In this document: one piece after another, positions 32,938 to 41,996 of the stretch
How the letters are laid out: each line of letters opens with the position of its first letter
Numbering within the stretch: position 1 is the stretch's first letter
NCBI GenBank assembly: GCA_958295495.1
Contig: OY282352.1
Span: 4,782,049-4,846,048, forward strand
Length of the DNA: 64,000 nt
Direction: 5' to 3'
Origin: an uncultured Latescibacterota bacterium
GTDB taxonomy: Bacteria > Latescibacterota > UBA2968 > UBA8231
The notes under the pieces: model-generated
The model's database searches: none
The model's input: the letters and a program-made list of their open reading frames with translations, nothing else
What the model was told of the DNA's origin: nothing
Program-made: the position numbers and the translations under genes

Positions 32938-33564
32938 GTGCGCGTGCTCGTAGGCATTACCGGCGGCATGGGTGCGGGCAAGTCCGCACTGGCGCAAATG
33001 CTCGCCGGATTTGGCGCGCTGCGGGTCGATGCCGACGAAGTGGCCCGCGAAGTGGCGACAATCCCAGCGGTGATGGAGAATCTACAAGCGGCATTCGGCC
33101 GCGATTTGCTCGGCCCAGACGGGCGCTTGGACCGCCAGGAGTTGGGGCGTCGCGCCCTGCGGTCAGACGAGGCGAGCCAGCGGTTAGAGGCGATTATGCG
33201 GCCCCCACTATCAGCGGCCATAGAGCGCCGGCTGGCGCGGGCCGTGGAGGAGGCCGGCGGGGGGGTCGTGGTATTTGACGCGCCCCTGATATACGAGTGG
33301 GGGAACGAGGGGCACTTCGACCGGATCGTGGTGGTCGATGCTGAGGAGGAACAGTGCCTGTCGAGGGTGCAGCAGCGCAGTGGCTTGCCGGTGTGCGAGA
33401 TTAGACAGCGGATGGCCCGCCAGATGGACCCGCAAGAAAAAAAGGCTCGCGCCTCTGTTGTCATCGACAACAACAGAAGCTTGGCCGCGCTCGCCGCGCA
33501 GGCAGAAACCCTGTGGGCCGAGTTGGTCTGCGCCGCGCCGGGAAGAGGCCGCCATGACAAATGA
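32938..33564 (+). CDS. coaE: Dephospho-CoA kinase
   Basis: A 208-residue P-loop kinase: VGITGGMGAGKSALAQML at the N-terminus, then LRVDADEVAREV, DRQELGRRAL, VVVFDAPLIYEWG and the lid region QMDPQEKKARASVVIDNN, all typical of CoaE. It phosphorylates dephospho-CoA in the last step of CoA synthesis. I take the GTG at 32938, directly before RVLVGITGG; a TTG at 32914 and a GTG at 32944 are alternatives, and none has a good Shine-Dalgarno. The 3' end overlaps gcvT by 11 nt. Confidence 0.93.
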   Translation: MRVLVGITGGMGAGKSALAQMLAGFGALRVDADEVAREVATIPAVMENLQAAFGRDLLGPDGRLDRQELGRRALRSDEASQRLEAIMRPPLSAAIERRLARAVEEAGGGVVVFDAPLIYEWGNEGHFDRIVVVDAEEEQCLSRVQQRSGLPVCEIRQRMARQMDPQEKKARASVVIDNNRSLAALAAQAETLWAELVCAAPGRGRHDK

Positions 33565-34663
33565 GCACTTGCAGCGGACGCCCCTCTATGAGGTCGCCGT
33601 CGCCGAAGGCGGGCGCATGGTGCCCTTTGGCGGGTGGGAAATGCCGGTCCAGTTCGAGGGCATCCGCAGCGAACACTGGGCGGTGCGCCGAGCAGTCGGG
33701 CTGTTCGACATCTCGCACATGGGCCGGATCGCCGTTTCCGGGGAGCGTGGGTTGGCCTTTCTCGACAGCCTCTTGCCGGCGCGGGTGCGCGAATTGACCA
33801 TTGGCCAAATGCTCTACGCGCCGCTGTGCAATGAACGGGGGGGATGTGTGGATGATCTGGTGATCTATCGGCTCGCACAGCAGGAGTACCTCTTGGTGGT
33901 CAACGCGAGCCGGAAGGCTGCTGACTGGCAGTGGATTACCGCACGCGCAGCGGGTTGGTCCAATGTGCAAATCGAGGACTTGAGCGATGAACAGGGCATG
34001 GTAGCGGTGCAGGGGCCACAGGCCGCCGCCCTAGTCGAAGCACTCGCTGGACCGGCTAGCGTAGCGCTAGGGTACTATCGCTTCGCGGCGATGGAGATCG
34101 CCGGGATACGAGCGTTGCTCAGCCGCAATGGCTACACCGGCGAAGACGGGTTTGAGATCATGTGCCCGGCCGACCAAGTCGCCGCGCTGTGGGCACGGCT
34201 CCGGGCGGCCGGTGCCCAGCCTTGTGGACTAGGGGCGCGCGACACCTTGCGCGTCGAGATGGGGTTTTGTCTCTATGGCCGCGAATTGAACGAGCAGACG
34301 ACGCCCCTAGAGGCGGGTTTGGCTTGGACCTTAGACTTGGAAAAAGAGGCGAATTTCGTCGGGGCCGCGGCGCTGCGGGCGCAGCGCACGGCCGGAGGTT
34401 ATCCCCGCCTGCGCGGCTTCCGCATGCTGGAAAGGGGCATTCCCCGGCCGGATTATCCGGTTTTCGACCAACGCGGAAAGCAGGTGGGTGCCGTGACGAG
34501 TGGGACGCACTCGCCGGTGCTCGAAGAGGGGATCGGGCTGGCCTACTTACAGCGCGGCACGCAAAAAATAGGCACCGAGGTGTACATCGGCATGAAGGGC
34601 AAGCGGCAACTCGCCGTGGTGGTCAAGCCGCCCTTTGTGTCCTCAGCCCTTAAAAAGGACTGA
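33554..34663 (+). CDS. gcvT: Aminomethyltransferase, glycine cleavage T-protein
   Basis: A 369-residue GcvT: MVPFGGWEMPVQFEGIRSEH, VGLFDISHMGRI, LVVNASRKAADW, the SRNGYTGEDGFEIM folate-binding region, LGARDTLRVEMGFCLYG and the C-terminal beta barrel with VTSGTHSPVLEEGIGLAYL. It takes the aminomethyl group from H-protein to tetrahydrofolate. The ATG at 33554 is preceded by GGAAGAGG within the coaE end. gcvH, which normally sits between gcvT and gcvP, is absent here. Confidence 0.96.
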   Translation: MTNEHLQRTPLYEVAVAEGGRMVPFGGWEMPVQFEGIRSEHWAVRRAVGLFDISHMGRIAVSGERGLAFLDSLLPARVRELTIGQMLYAPLCNERGGCVDDLVIYRLAQQEYLLVVNASRKAADWQWITARAAGWSNVQIEDLSDEQGMVAVQGPQAAALVEALAGPASVALGYYRFAAMEIAGIRALLSRNGYTGEDGFEIMCPADQVAALWARLRAAGAQPCGLGARDTLRVEMGFCLYGRELNEQTTPLEAGLAWTLDLEKEANFVGAAALRAQRTAGGYPRLRGFRMLERGIPRPDYPVFDQRGKQVGAVTSGTHSPVLEEGIGLAYLQRGTQKIGTEVYIGMKGKRQLAVVVKPPFVSSALKKD

Positions 34664-34710
34664 ACTGCAACGTCTTAACCACTGCCTGCAGGCAGTGCAA
34701 CGGAGGTCGC

Positions 34711-37683
34711 ATGGGCGACGAATTTGGACCTCGCGATGATTTTGTCCGCCGGCACATCGGCCCTACGGCCGCCGATGTAGCGGCCATGCTCGCGGCCGTG
34801 GGAGCTGACAGCTTGGACGACCTCATGGCCGAGTCCCTGCCAGCGGCGATTCGGATGCAAGGCCCCTTGGCGCTAGGAGAAGGTATCAGCGAGTACGAAC
34901 TGATGGAGAGGGTGCGCGAATTGGCCAGCCAGAATCGCATACACCGCAGTTTTATCGGCATGGGCTACTCAGACTGCATAACCCCTCCGGTGATCCAACG
35001 CAACATCTTGGAGAATCCAGGCTGGTACACCCAGTACACGCCCTACCAGTCCGAAATCGCCCAGGGGCGGCTAGAGGCCCTACTCAACTTCCAGACCATG
35101 ATCGGCGACCTGACGGGTTTTGCCTTGGCCAATGCCTCCTTGTTGGACGAAGCCACGGCCGCGGCCGAAGCCATTGCCATGCTGCGGGCGGTGCAAAAGA
35201 AAAACGCGAGCCAGCGCGTCTTTGTCTCGTCGGCCTGCCATCCGCAAACCATAGCGGTGGTCGAGGTCCGAGCCGAGTCGCGGGGGTGGGAGGTTGTAGT
35301 GGGCGATCATCGAGAATGGGATTTTGCGGCTGGGGCCTTCGCCGCCTTGCTCCAGTACCCAGCCTCAGATGGTGCTCTACACGACTACGCCGAGTTTTGC
35401 GCTCAGGCGCACGCCCATCAGACGCTGGTATGCGTGGCGGTCGATTTGCTCGCCCTGTGTTTGCTGCGGCCCCCGGGGGAGTTTGGGGCCGCAGCGGCCA
35501 TCGGGAGCGCGCAGCGCTTTGGCATGCCGATGGGATACGGCGGCCCGCACGCAGCCTTTTTGGCGACGCGACCCGAGTTCCAGCGGCAGGTGCCCGGGCG
35601 CATCGTTGGCGTCTCTGAGGACGTCCGCGGCCAGCCTGCCCTACGCATGGCCCTGCAAACCCGCGAACAGCACATCAAACGAGAACGGGCGACGAGCAAT
35701 ATATGCACGGCCGAGGTCTTGCCGGCCGTGGTAGCGAGCATGTACGCGGTCTATCACGGGCCGGATGGGTTGCGGCGCATGGCTCGCCGCCTACACCGCC
35801 AGGCGCGGGTGCTCGCCCGCGGGCTGGAAGAAGCCGGCTACCGAATCGTCCACGACCAGTACTTCGACGCGCTGCGCGTTGAGGTGGGAGCGCGGGGCCC
35901 CGCGCTGTTGGCGCGGGCGCGGGCCGAGGGGATGAACTTCCGCGATTTAGGGGACGGACACTGGGGCATTGCCCTCGACGAAACGACCCACAAGGCCGAT
36001 TTGCAAGCCATCCTCGCCTTGCTGGGCGGCGAGCTACCCGCCCAAGTCGATGCAGAGCCTGCATGGGCACCTGTCCACATCCGCCACTCGCGCTTCATGG
36101 AGCATCCAGTCTTTGCGTCGCATCACTCCGAGACGGAAATGATGCGCTACATGCGCCGGCTCGAAGCCAAAGATATGTCCTTGGTCCACGCGATGATTCC
36201 CCTCGGCTCGTGTACCATGAAGCTCAATGCGACCGCGGAAATGATGGCGATTACTTGGCCCGAATTCGCTGCGCTGCATCCGTTTGCGCCCGTAGAGCAA
36301 GCGCGAGGCTACGCGGCGATTTTCACCGAAATGGAGGGCATGCTGCGCGAAATCACCGGCCTCAAGGGCGTTTCGCTGCAACCCAACGCGGGTTCGCAGG
36401 GCGAATACGCCGGCCTACTCATCGTGCGCAAATACCACCAGACGCGCGGAGAGGCCCAGCGCAACGTCTGCCTCATTCCGGCCTCGGCTCATGGAACGAA
36501 CCCAGCCAGCGCGGTTATGGCCGGATTGGACGTGGTAGTCATCGCCTGTGACCGCGAGGGCAATATCGACTTGGCAGACCTGCGGGCGAAGGCCGCCGCA
36601 CACCGCGAGCGGCTAGCGGCCCTAATGGTGACGTACCCCTCAACCCACGGGGTGTTTGAAGAGGCCATTGGCGAGATCTGCGCGGTCGTCCACCAAGCGG
36701 GCGGTCAGGTCTATATGGACGGTGCCAATATGAATGCCTTGGTGGGATTGTGCCGGCCCGGGGAAATCGGCATTGATGTGTGCCATCTGAATTTGCACAA
36801 GACCTTTTGCATCCCCCACGGCGGGGGCGGCCCGGGGATGGGGCCCATTGCCGTGGCCGAGCACTTGGTGGAGTTCCTGCCTTCGCACCCCCTCGTCCCC
36901 CCCGGCGGGGCCGAAGCGTCCCCCTCGCCGCCTTTAGGCGGTGAAACGTCCCTCCCGCCGCCTTCAGGCGGTGAAACGTCCCTCCCGCCGCCTTTAGGCG
37001 GTGAAACGCCTCACCCGCCGCCTTTAGGCGGTGAAACGATTGGCCCTATTGCGGCCGCTCCTTGGGGCAGTGCCTCGATTCTGCTCATATCTTGGGCGTA
37101 CTTGCGGCTGATGGGCGGCTCGGGCCTCGCCAAAGCGACGCAGGTGGCGATTCTCAACGCCAATTACTTGAGCAGCCGCCTCGCGGATTCCTTTCCCGTG
37201 CTATACAAGGGGCGCAACGGGCGCGTGGCCCACGAGTGCATCCTCGATCTGCGCTGGGCGCGGGAGTACGGCATTGGCGTAGAAGATGTGGCTAAACGGC
37301 TGATGGACTACGGGTTCCACGCGCCTACGGTATCCTTCCCAGTCGCCGGGACCCTGATGGTCGAACCTACTGAGAGCGAGTCTAAGGCCGAATTGGACCG
37401 ATTTTGCGCGGCCATGATCGCCATTGGCGGCGAAATCCGGCAAGTAGCTGACGGGGAGATGGACCGCGCCAACAACCCGCTCGTCCACGCGCCGCACCCC
37501 GTGGATGTCGTGCTGGCCGCCGAGTGGGATCGGCCTTATTCTAGGGCCGTTGCCGCCCTGCCAGCGCCTTGGCTGCTAGAGCGCAAGTTCTGGCCGGCCG
37601 TAGGGAGGCTGAATGACGCGCAGGGCGATCGCAACCTGATCTGTTCCTGCCAACCTGTAGAAACGTACCTACAAGAGGAGTGA
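34711..37683 (+). CDS. gcvP: Glycine dehydrogenase (decarboxylating), full-length P-protein with a repeat insertion
   Basis: A 990-residue single-chain P-protein made of the two halves that some bacteria split. The N-terminal half carries RHIGPTAADVAAML and GMGYSDCITPPVIQRNILEN; the C-terminal half carries HLNLHKTFCIPHGGGGPGMG with the PLP lysine K697, then APWGSASILLISWAYL. Between them, at S737-T776, four copies of a 10-residue unit (type SLPPPLGGET) are inserted where other P-proteins have only a few loop residues. The insertion is in frame, so activity may be kept. Excellent GGAGGT precedes the ATG. Confidence 0.96.
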   Translation: MGDEFGPRDDFVRRHIGPTAADVAAMLAAVGADSLDDLMAESLPAAIRMQGPLALGEGISEYELMERVRELASQNRIHRSFIGMGYSDCITPPVIQRNILENPGWYTQYTPYQSEIAQGRLEALLNFQTMIGDLTGFALANASLLDEATAAAEAIAMLRAVQKKNASQRVFVSSACHPQTIAVVEVRAESRGWEVVVGDHREWDFAAGAFAALLQYPASDGALHDYAEFCAQAHAHQTLVCVAVDLLALCLLRPPGEFGAAAAIGSAQRFGMPMGYGGPHAAFLATRPEFQRQVPGRIVGVSEDVRGQPALRMALQTREQHIKRERATSNICTAEVLPAVVASMYAVYHGPDGLRRMARRLHRQARVLARGLEEAGYRIVHDQYFDALRVEVGARGPALLARARAEGMNFRDLGDGHWGIALDETTHKADLQAILALLGGELPAQVDAEPAWAPVHIRHSRFMEHPVFASHHSETEMMRYMRRLEAKDMSLVHAMIPLGSCTMKLNATAEMMAITWPEFAALHPFAPVEQARGYAAIFTEMEGMLREITGLKGVSLQPNAGSQGEYAGLLIVRKYHQTRGEAQRNVCLIPASAHGTNPASAVMAGLDVVVIACDREGNIDLADLRAKAAAHRERLAALMVTYPSTHGVFEEAIGEICAVVHQAGGQVYMDGANMNALVGLCRPGEIGIDVCHLNLHKTFCIPHGGGGPGMGPIAVAEHLVEFLPSHPLVPPGGAEASPSPPLGGETSLPPPSGGETSLPPPLGGETPHPPPLGGETIGPIAAAPWGSASILLISWAYLRLMGGSGLAKATQVAILNANYLSSRLADSFPVLYKGRNGRVAHECILDLRWAREYGIGVEDVAKRLMDYGFHAPTVSFPVAGTLMVEPTESESKAELDRFCAAMIAIGGEIRQVADGEMDRANNPLVHAPHPVDVVLAAEWDRPYSRAVAALPAPWLLERKFWPAVGRLNDAQGDRNLICSCQPVETYLQEE
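36919..37038 (+). repeat. Four 30-nt direct repeats with a palindromic core, inside gcvP
   Basis: Period exactly 30 nt. Each copy carries the palindrome CCGCCTTTAGGCGG (one copy CCGCCTTCAGGCGG) followed by TGAAACG; copies of the core begin at 36928, 36958, 36988 and 37018. The frame is kept across all copies. The repeats share more DNA identity than their protein needs. Confidence 0.95.
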
Positions 37684-37684
37684 A

Positions 37685-38692
37685 ATGAGTCAAAAGCGCG
37701 CCTTAATCACTGGCATTACCGGCCAAGACGGTTCATACTTGGCCGAATTGCTGCTGGAAAAGGGCTATGAGGTTTTCGGGCTGGTCCGCCGCAGTAGCAC
37801 GGTCAATTTCGAGCGGATCAGCCATTTGCAGGACAAAATCGAGCTGATCTCCGGCGATTTGTTGGACCAGAAGTCGCTGGTTTCGGCGCTGCAGACCGCG
37901 CGGCCACAGGAAGTGTACAATCTGGGTGCCCAGTCCTTTGTGCCGGTCTCTTGGGAGCAGCCCATGTTGACCGGCGAAGTAACCGGCTTGGGCGTGACGC
38001 GGCTGCTCGAAGCCATCCGCGTCTGCGACGAGAACATTCGCTTTTACCAAGCCAGCACCAGCGAGTTGTTCGGCAAGGCACCGGAGACGCCGCAGAGCGA
38101 GCAAACGGCCTTTTATCCACGCTCGCCCTACGGGGTGTCCAAGCTCTACGCGCATTGGATCACCATCAACTACCGCGAGAGCTACGACCTGTTCGCCTGT
38201 ACGGGCATTCTCTTCAATCACGAGTCGCCGCGCCGCGGGCGCGAATTCGTCACCCGCAAAATCACGCATGGCGTGGCCCGCATCAAATGCGGGCTGGACC
38301 AAGAGCTGCGCCTCGGCAACCTCGATTCCCGCCGCGATTGGGGCTATGCGGGCGACTATGTCCGCGCGATGTGGATGATGCTCCAGCAGGACGAACCCGA
38401 CGATTACGTCATCGCCACGGGCACCACCCGCACCGTTGGCGAATTCTGCGAGGTCGCCTTTGCCCACGCCGGCTTGGACTGGCGGCAACACGTAGTCGTG
38501 GATGAGCGCTTTTTGCGGCCCGCCGAAGTATATATCCTGTTGGGCGATGCGACTAAGGCGCGGGAAAAACTCGGTTGGGAACCCGAGGTCGGCTTTGAGG
38601 AAATGGTACAGCAGATGGTTGACTCGGACTTGGACCAAGTGGCCCATCAGTCGGCCTCGCTGAGGCCGGACTGCACGGCGCGGCGGCGATAG
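37685..38692 (+). CDS. gmd: GDP-mannose 4,6-dehydratase
   Basis: A 335-residue short-chain dehydrogenase of the extended type: ALITGITGQDGSYLAELLLE (dinucleotide-binding), VRRSSTVNFERI, YQASTSELFGKAPETPQSE with the catalytic Thr/Ser, SPYGVSKLYAHWITINYRE with Tyr and Lys, and NHESPRRGREFVTRKIT, all specific for Gmd. It makes GDP-4-keto-6-deoxymannose, the precursor of GDP-fucose or rhamnose-type sugars. No other surface-sugar gene is adjacent. It follows gcvP by one base, with GAGGAG before the ATG; the 3' end overlaps the convergent trmJ-like gene by 46 nt. Confidence 0.95.
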   Translation: MSQKRALITGITGQDGSYLAELLLEKGYEVFGLVRRSSTVNFERISHLQDKIELISGDLLDQKSLVSALQTARPQEVYNLGAQSFVPVSWEQPMLTGEVTGLGVTRLLEAIRVCDENIRFYQASTSELFGKAPETPQSEQTAFYPRSPYGVSKLYAHWITINYRESYDLFACTGILFNHESPRRGREFVTRKITHGVARIKCGLDQELRLGNLDSRRDWGYAGDYVRAMWMMLQQDEPDDYVIATGTTRTVGEFCEVAFAHAGLDWRQHVVVDERFLRPAEVYILLGDATKAREKLGWEPEVGFEEMVQQMVDSDLDQVAHQSASLRPDCTARRR

Positions 38693-39408
38693 CGGCGGCT
38701 GAATTTGCGGATCTGGCCGCATATTGTCTGAATCGCCCGCACATCCCGCACTTCCAAATCGACCTTGTTGAAGAAGCGGCGCAGCACACGGCCGAAGTGA
38801 TCCGGCTCGTTGTTGTACGGGGTAAACTCTATCTCGGCAAGGGCTTGCAGGATCTGGGCGTACATTTGTTCGCGCTCGCCGGCTGTAGCTAGTTGAACAG
38901 GCGGGTCCGGTGGCTTTTCGCTCACGGCCGCATACAGGCCATAAGTGAGCAGGAGCACGGCGTGGGAGAGGTTGAGGGAAGGATAGGCTACGGCCGTGGG
39001 GAACCTCAGCACTTGGTGGCAGAGCGCGAGTTCCTCATGCCACAAGCCGTCCCTTTCGCGGCCAAACACGAGGGCGATGCAGCGGTGATGTACTTGGGAG
39101 GCTAGTTGGGCAAAAAGGGGGTGCGGGGCCGAAGTAACCGCGCGGAAGCGGCCCTGCCGATGGGTCGTGCCGACGACGATGTGGCAATCGGCTACGGCTG
39201 CTGCGAGGCTGGGAAAGACTTGGCTGCCGTCGAGAATATCGCCGGCCCCGTGGGCAAAGGCGCGCGCTTCCGGCGTATCCCACGCCCCGGGATTGACCAA
39301 GGCCAACTGGCTTATGCCCGTGGTTTTGAGGACGCGGGCTGTAGCGCCGATGTTGCCGGGCGTGGCCGGCTCGACGAGCACGACGCGGATGTTGTCGAGA
39401 GGATTCAT
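38647..39408 (-). CDS. trmJ: SpoU-family RNA methyltransferase, TrmJ-like
   Basis: A 253-residue SPOUT methyltransferase with the three family motifs: EPATPGNIGATARVLKTTG (motif 1), ALVFGRERDGLWHEEL (motif 2) and YPSLNLSHAVLLLTYGLY (motif 3, knot). The order, length and the C-terminal helical extension fit TrmJ, which methylates ribose at position 32 of tRNAs, but other SpoU enzymes cannot be excluded. The gene is divergent from the M16 pair with only 37 nt between the starts, where both promoters would have to overlap. Confidence 0.88.
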   Translation of the reverse strand: MNPLDNIRVVLVEPATPGNIGATARVLKTTGISQLALVNPGAWDTPEARAFAHGAGDILDGSQVFPSLAAAVADCHIVVGTTHRQGRFRAVTSAPHPLFAQLASQVHHRCIALVFGRERDGLWHEELALCHQVLRFPTAVAYPSLNLSHAVLLLTYGLYAAVSEKPPDPPVQLATAGEREQMYAQILQALAEIEFTPYNNEPDHFGRVLRRFFNKVDLEVRDVRAIQTICGQIRKFSRRYRRRAVQSGLSEAD

Positions 39409-39445
39409 GCAGGCGAAACTAAACTAAGAAGGACGCTGCGCGCCA

Positions 39446-40708
39446 ATGCACACAGCCGGTGAACTCACCCGCGTCCAACTCGCGGATGGCGTCTATTTGC
39501 ACCTGCACAGCATTGGGTTGTACAAGACGATCCGGGTGGATGTGTGTCTGAGTACGCCGCTGCGTGCGCCGCGACATTCGCTCGTGGCCCTGAGCAGCCG
39601 ACTGCTGGCGCGGGGTACGCACAAGCTGCCCGATGTGCAGAGCCTCAACCGCTTTATCGACGATCTCTACGGAGCGCATTACTCGGTGCAAGTCGATCGC
39701 TTAGGCGAGCATCAGTTCATTCATTTGTGCCTAGAGGTCATCGACGAGAACTTCCTTGGGGAGAAAGGGATACTGGCGCGCGGCCTGACCTTCCTCCGCG
39801 ATGTTTTGCGCGATGGCAGCGGGTTCCAGCGCGATTATCTGGAGCGAGAAAAGCACGGCCTCACGCAGCAAATCGCCGATGGCTTCAACGACAAACTAGG
39901 CTACGCACAAAGGCGGTGCAGCGAAGAGATGTGCCGGGGCGAACCCCTGGGCCTGTCGCCGCTGGGCAACCCGGCGGACTTTGCCGCCGTGCAGGCCGAC
40001 CAACTGTGGGCTTTCCACCGCGAGCGGACGGCTGCCGATCGCCTAGACCTTTTCGTAAGCGGCGATTTGCGCTTGGAGCAGATTCAGCCCTTGATGGAAT
40101 CGCTCTTTGCTTGGGAGCGCGTCGTACTACAGTTTTCGCCCCAACCTCCGCGCCCGAGCATTGCTGGTCTGCGGCGCGAGGTTTTTGAATGCCAAGCGGT
40201 GCGCGAGGCAAAAATGGTGTTGGGCTATCGCACCCAAGTCGCTTATGGCGCAGACGACTATCCGGCTTTGGTACTCCTAAACCTGATGCTCGGCGGCGAT
40301 GGCCCATCGCGGCTGTTTAAGCACCTCCGCGAAGAGGAAGGCTTGTGCTACTACATCGCATCGCATATCGAGACCTTGAGCGGACTGCTCTTTGTGGCCG
40401 CGGGCATTGAGGCCGCCGCGTATCCCGAGGTCCGGGATAAGGTGGAGAAAGAGCTTCAAGCGCTGCGCTCAGGGGTCTTTGATCCTCGGGAAATCGAAGC
40501 CGCACGGCGCTTGCTGCGGGCGCGGCTGTTGGGGCTGGCCGAAGACCGCGAGGGCTTTTTTCGCTATCAATTGCGGGAGGGGCTGATAGGGGGCAGCCAG
40601 TCCCCAGAAGCGCTGTGGCAGCGCATTGAGCAAGTCGGCGTTGAGGAGCTAACGCACGTGGCCGGTGGCATTGCAGCGGATACGGCCTTTCTATTGCACG
40701 GGACGTGA
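39446..40708 (+). CDS. M16 metallopeptidase homologue without zinc motif (YfmF/AlbF-like)
   Basis: A 420-residue protein with the two-domain M16 fold: N-terminal domain with RLLARGTHKLPDVQSLNRFI and DDLYGAHYSV, C-terminal domain with LVLLNLMLGGDGPSRLFKHL and REEEGLCYYIASHI. The HxxEH zinc site of active M16 enzymes is absent. In Bacillus such a protein (YfmF/AlbF) pairs with an active partner. Here the active-type gene follows 4 nt downstream, so a heterodimer is likely. The cellular substrate is unknown. Confidence 0.85.
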   Translation: MHTAGELTRVQLADGVYLHLHSIGLYKTIRVDVCLSTPLRAPRHSLVALSSRLLARGTHKLPDVQSLNRFIDDLYGAHYSVQVDRLGEHQFIHLCLEVIDENFLGEKGILARGLTFLRDVLRDGSGFQRDYLEREKHGLTQQIADGFNDKLGYAQRRCSEEMCRGEPLGLSPLGNPADFAAVQADQLWAFHRERTAADRLDLFVSGDLRLEQIQPLMESLFAWERVVLQFSPQPPRPSIAGLRREVFECQAVREAKMVLGYRTQVAYGADDYPALVLLNLMLGGDGPSRLFKHLREEEGLCYYIASHIETLSGLLFVAAGIEAAAYPEVRDKVEKELQALRSGVFDPREIEAARRLLRARLLGLAEDREGFFRYQLREGLIGGSQSPEALWQRIEQVGVEELTHVAGGIAADTAFLLHGT

Positions 40709-40712
40709 GAAC

Positions 40713-41996
40713 ATGATCGCGGATGCGCTATTGGGAGAAGCCGTGTACCGCAGCCGCTTAGGCGGCCTCGAGGTGTGGGCGGTGCCGCGGCCGGGCAGTC
40801 GGCAAAAAGCGGCCGTGCTGTACATAGACTATGGTTCGGTCGATCTGCATTTGCACGCCCGCGGCTCCGGGCAGGTACAGACCACGCCCGCTGGAACCGC
40901 GCACTTTCTCGAACACCGCCTTTTTGCCAAACCCGACGGCGACATCACCGAACAAATCAACCGCCGCGGCGGCGACGTAAACGCCAGCACCAGTTTTACT
41001 TCAACGATCTTTTCTCTGACGTGCATTGAACATTTTGCCGCCCACCTAGAGTTGCTCTTCGAGCTTGCGTTGGACCTGCGCGTTGTGCCGGCTGGCGTCG
41101 CTCAGGAGCGCGAAATCATCGACCACGAGCTACAGATAAGCTGCGACGACCCGGAGTGGGTCGGGTTTTTGCGCGGGCTCGGGGCGCTGTACCGGGATGA
41201 CCTCTTGGCGTGGGACATGGCCGGTACGCAGGAGAGTATCGGGCAGATCGACGCGGCCACGTTGACCCGCTGCCACGAGGTCTTTTACCGACCCGAATGT
41301 ATGGGGCTGTACTTGTGCGGGGATTTCGATGTGGAGGCCACTTGCGCGGCCGTCGAGGCCACTTTGCTAAAGTACAGCCGACCCCGCTCCGCATGGGATC
41401 GAGTGAAGCGCCCGGTGGTGTTGCCGGCCCCGCAGCCGCTCGGGGCCTTGGCACTGCCGGTCAGCCGGCCCTATACCTTGCTGTTTTTCGGCGACGACAA
41501 GGCGGGCTGCTCGGGCCGCGACTTGCTGCTGCGGGAATTGGCCTTGGAGCTAGCCTTGGACATCGCCTTGGGGCCGGCGAGCGATTTTTTTGCCGCCCAC
41601 TACGAAGACGGTCTGATCGACGGCGATGCCTTTGGGGCCGAGGTCTATGCCGAGCCGACGTTCTGCTTTTGCACGGTGGGCGGATACACCGAGCAGAGCG
41701 AGCGGTTGTGCGGGGAAATAGAGGCCGCATTGGCCAGCCTCGACGAGCGCATTGTGGCCGCGGATTTGGGCCGTGCCAAGCGCAAAGCCTACGGCCTGCT
41801 GCTGCGTGCGTGGGAGCAAGCAGAGGACGTGGCCGATCTGCTCTGCTCGGCCGCGGCAAGCGGGGCTGCGCCCAGCGTTTATTTTGACGTACACGAGCAG
41901 ATCGCGGTCGGCGATGTCCTCGAAGTGCTAGCGAGCTGTTTGTCGCCGGCGCACTTGAGCGCGATGCAGATTGTGCCCACGGGACGTGCGGAGTAA
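40713..41996 (+). CDS. M16 metallopeptidase with intact zinc motif (YfmH/AlbE-like)
   Basis: A 427-residue protein with the inverted zinc motif HFLEH (GTAHFLEHRLF near residue 70) and the downstream glutamates expected in the M16 fold (ELALDLRVVPAGVAQEREIIDHEL). FAKPDGDITEQINRRGGDVN follows the motif, as in YfmH. It should be the catalytic half of the heterodimer with the gene before it. The ATG at 40713 follows the previous stop by 4 nt, and its own stop overlaps the THUMP gene (TAATG). Confidence 0.9.
   Translation: MIADALLGEAVYRSRLGGLEVWAVPRPGSRQKAAVLYIDYGSVDLHLHARGSGQVQTTPAGTAHFLEHRLFAKPDGDITEQINRRGGDVNASTSFTSTIFSLTCIEHFAAHLELLFELALDLRVVPAGVAQEREIIDHELQISCDDPEWVGFLRGLGALYRDDLLAWDMAGTQESIGQIDAATLTRCHEVFYRPECMGLYLCGDFDVEATCAAVEATLLKYSRPRSAWDRVKRPVVLPAPQPLGALALPVSRPYTLLFFGDDKAGCSGRDLLLRELALELALDIALGPASDFFAAHYEDGLIDGDAFGAEVYAEPTFCFCTVGGYTEQSERLCGEIEAALASLDERIVAADLGRAKRKAYGLLLRAWEQAEDVADLLCSAAASGAAPSVYFDVHEQIAVGDVLEVLASCLSPAHLSAMQIVPTGRAE

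Noticed and set aside
32871..33878. 335-codon minus-strand frame opposite coaE-gcvT
   Set aside because: Arg/Ser/Pro-rich shadow across two well-recognised genes.
36919..37038. CRISPR-like array
   Set aside because: The 30-nt units are adjacent without unique spacers and lie in frame in gcvP; no cas gene is near.
37733..38722. 329-codon minus-strand frame opposite gmd
   Set aside because: Gmd has all catalytic motifs; the opposite frame has none.
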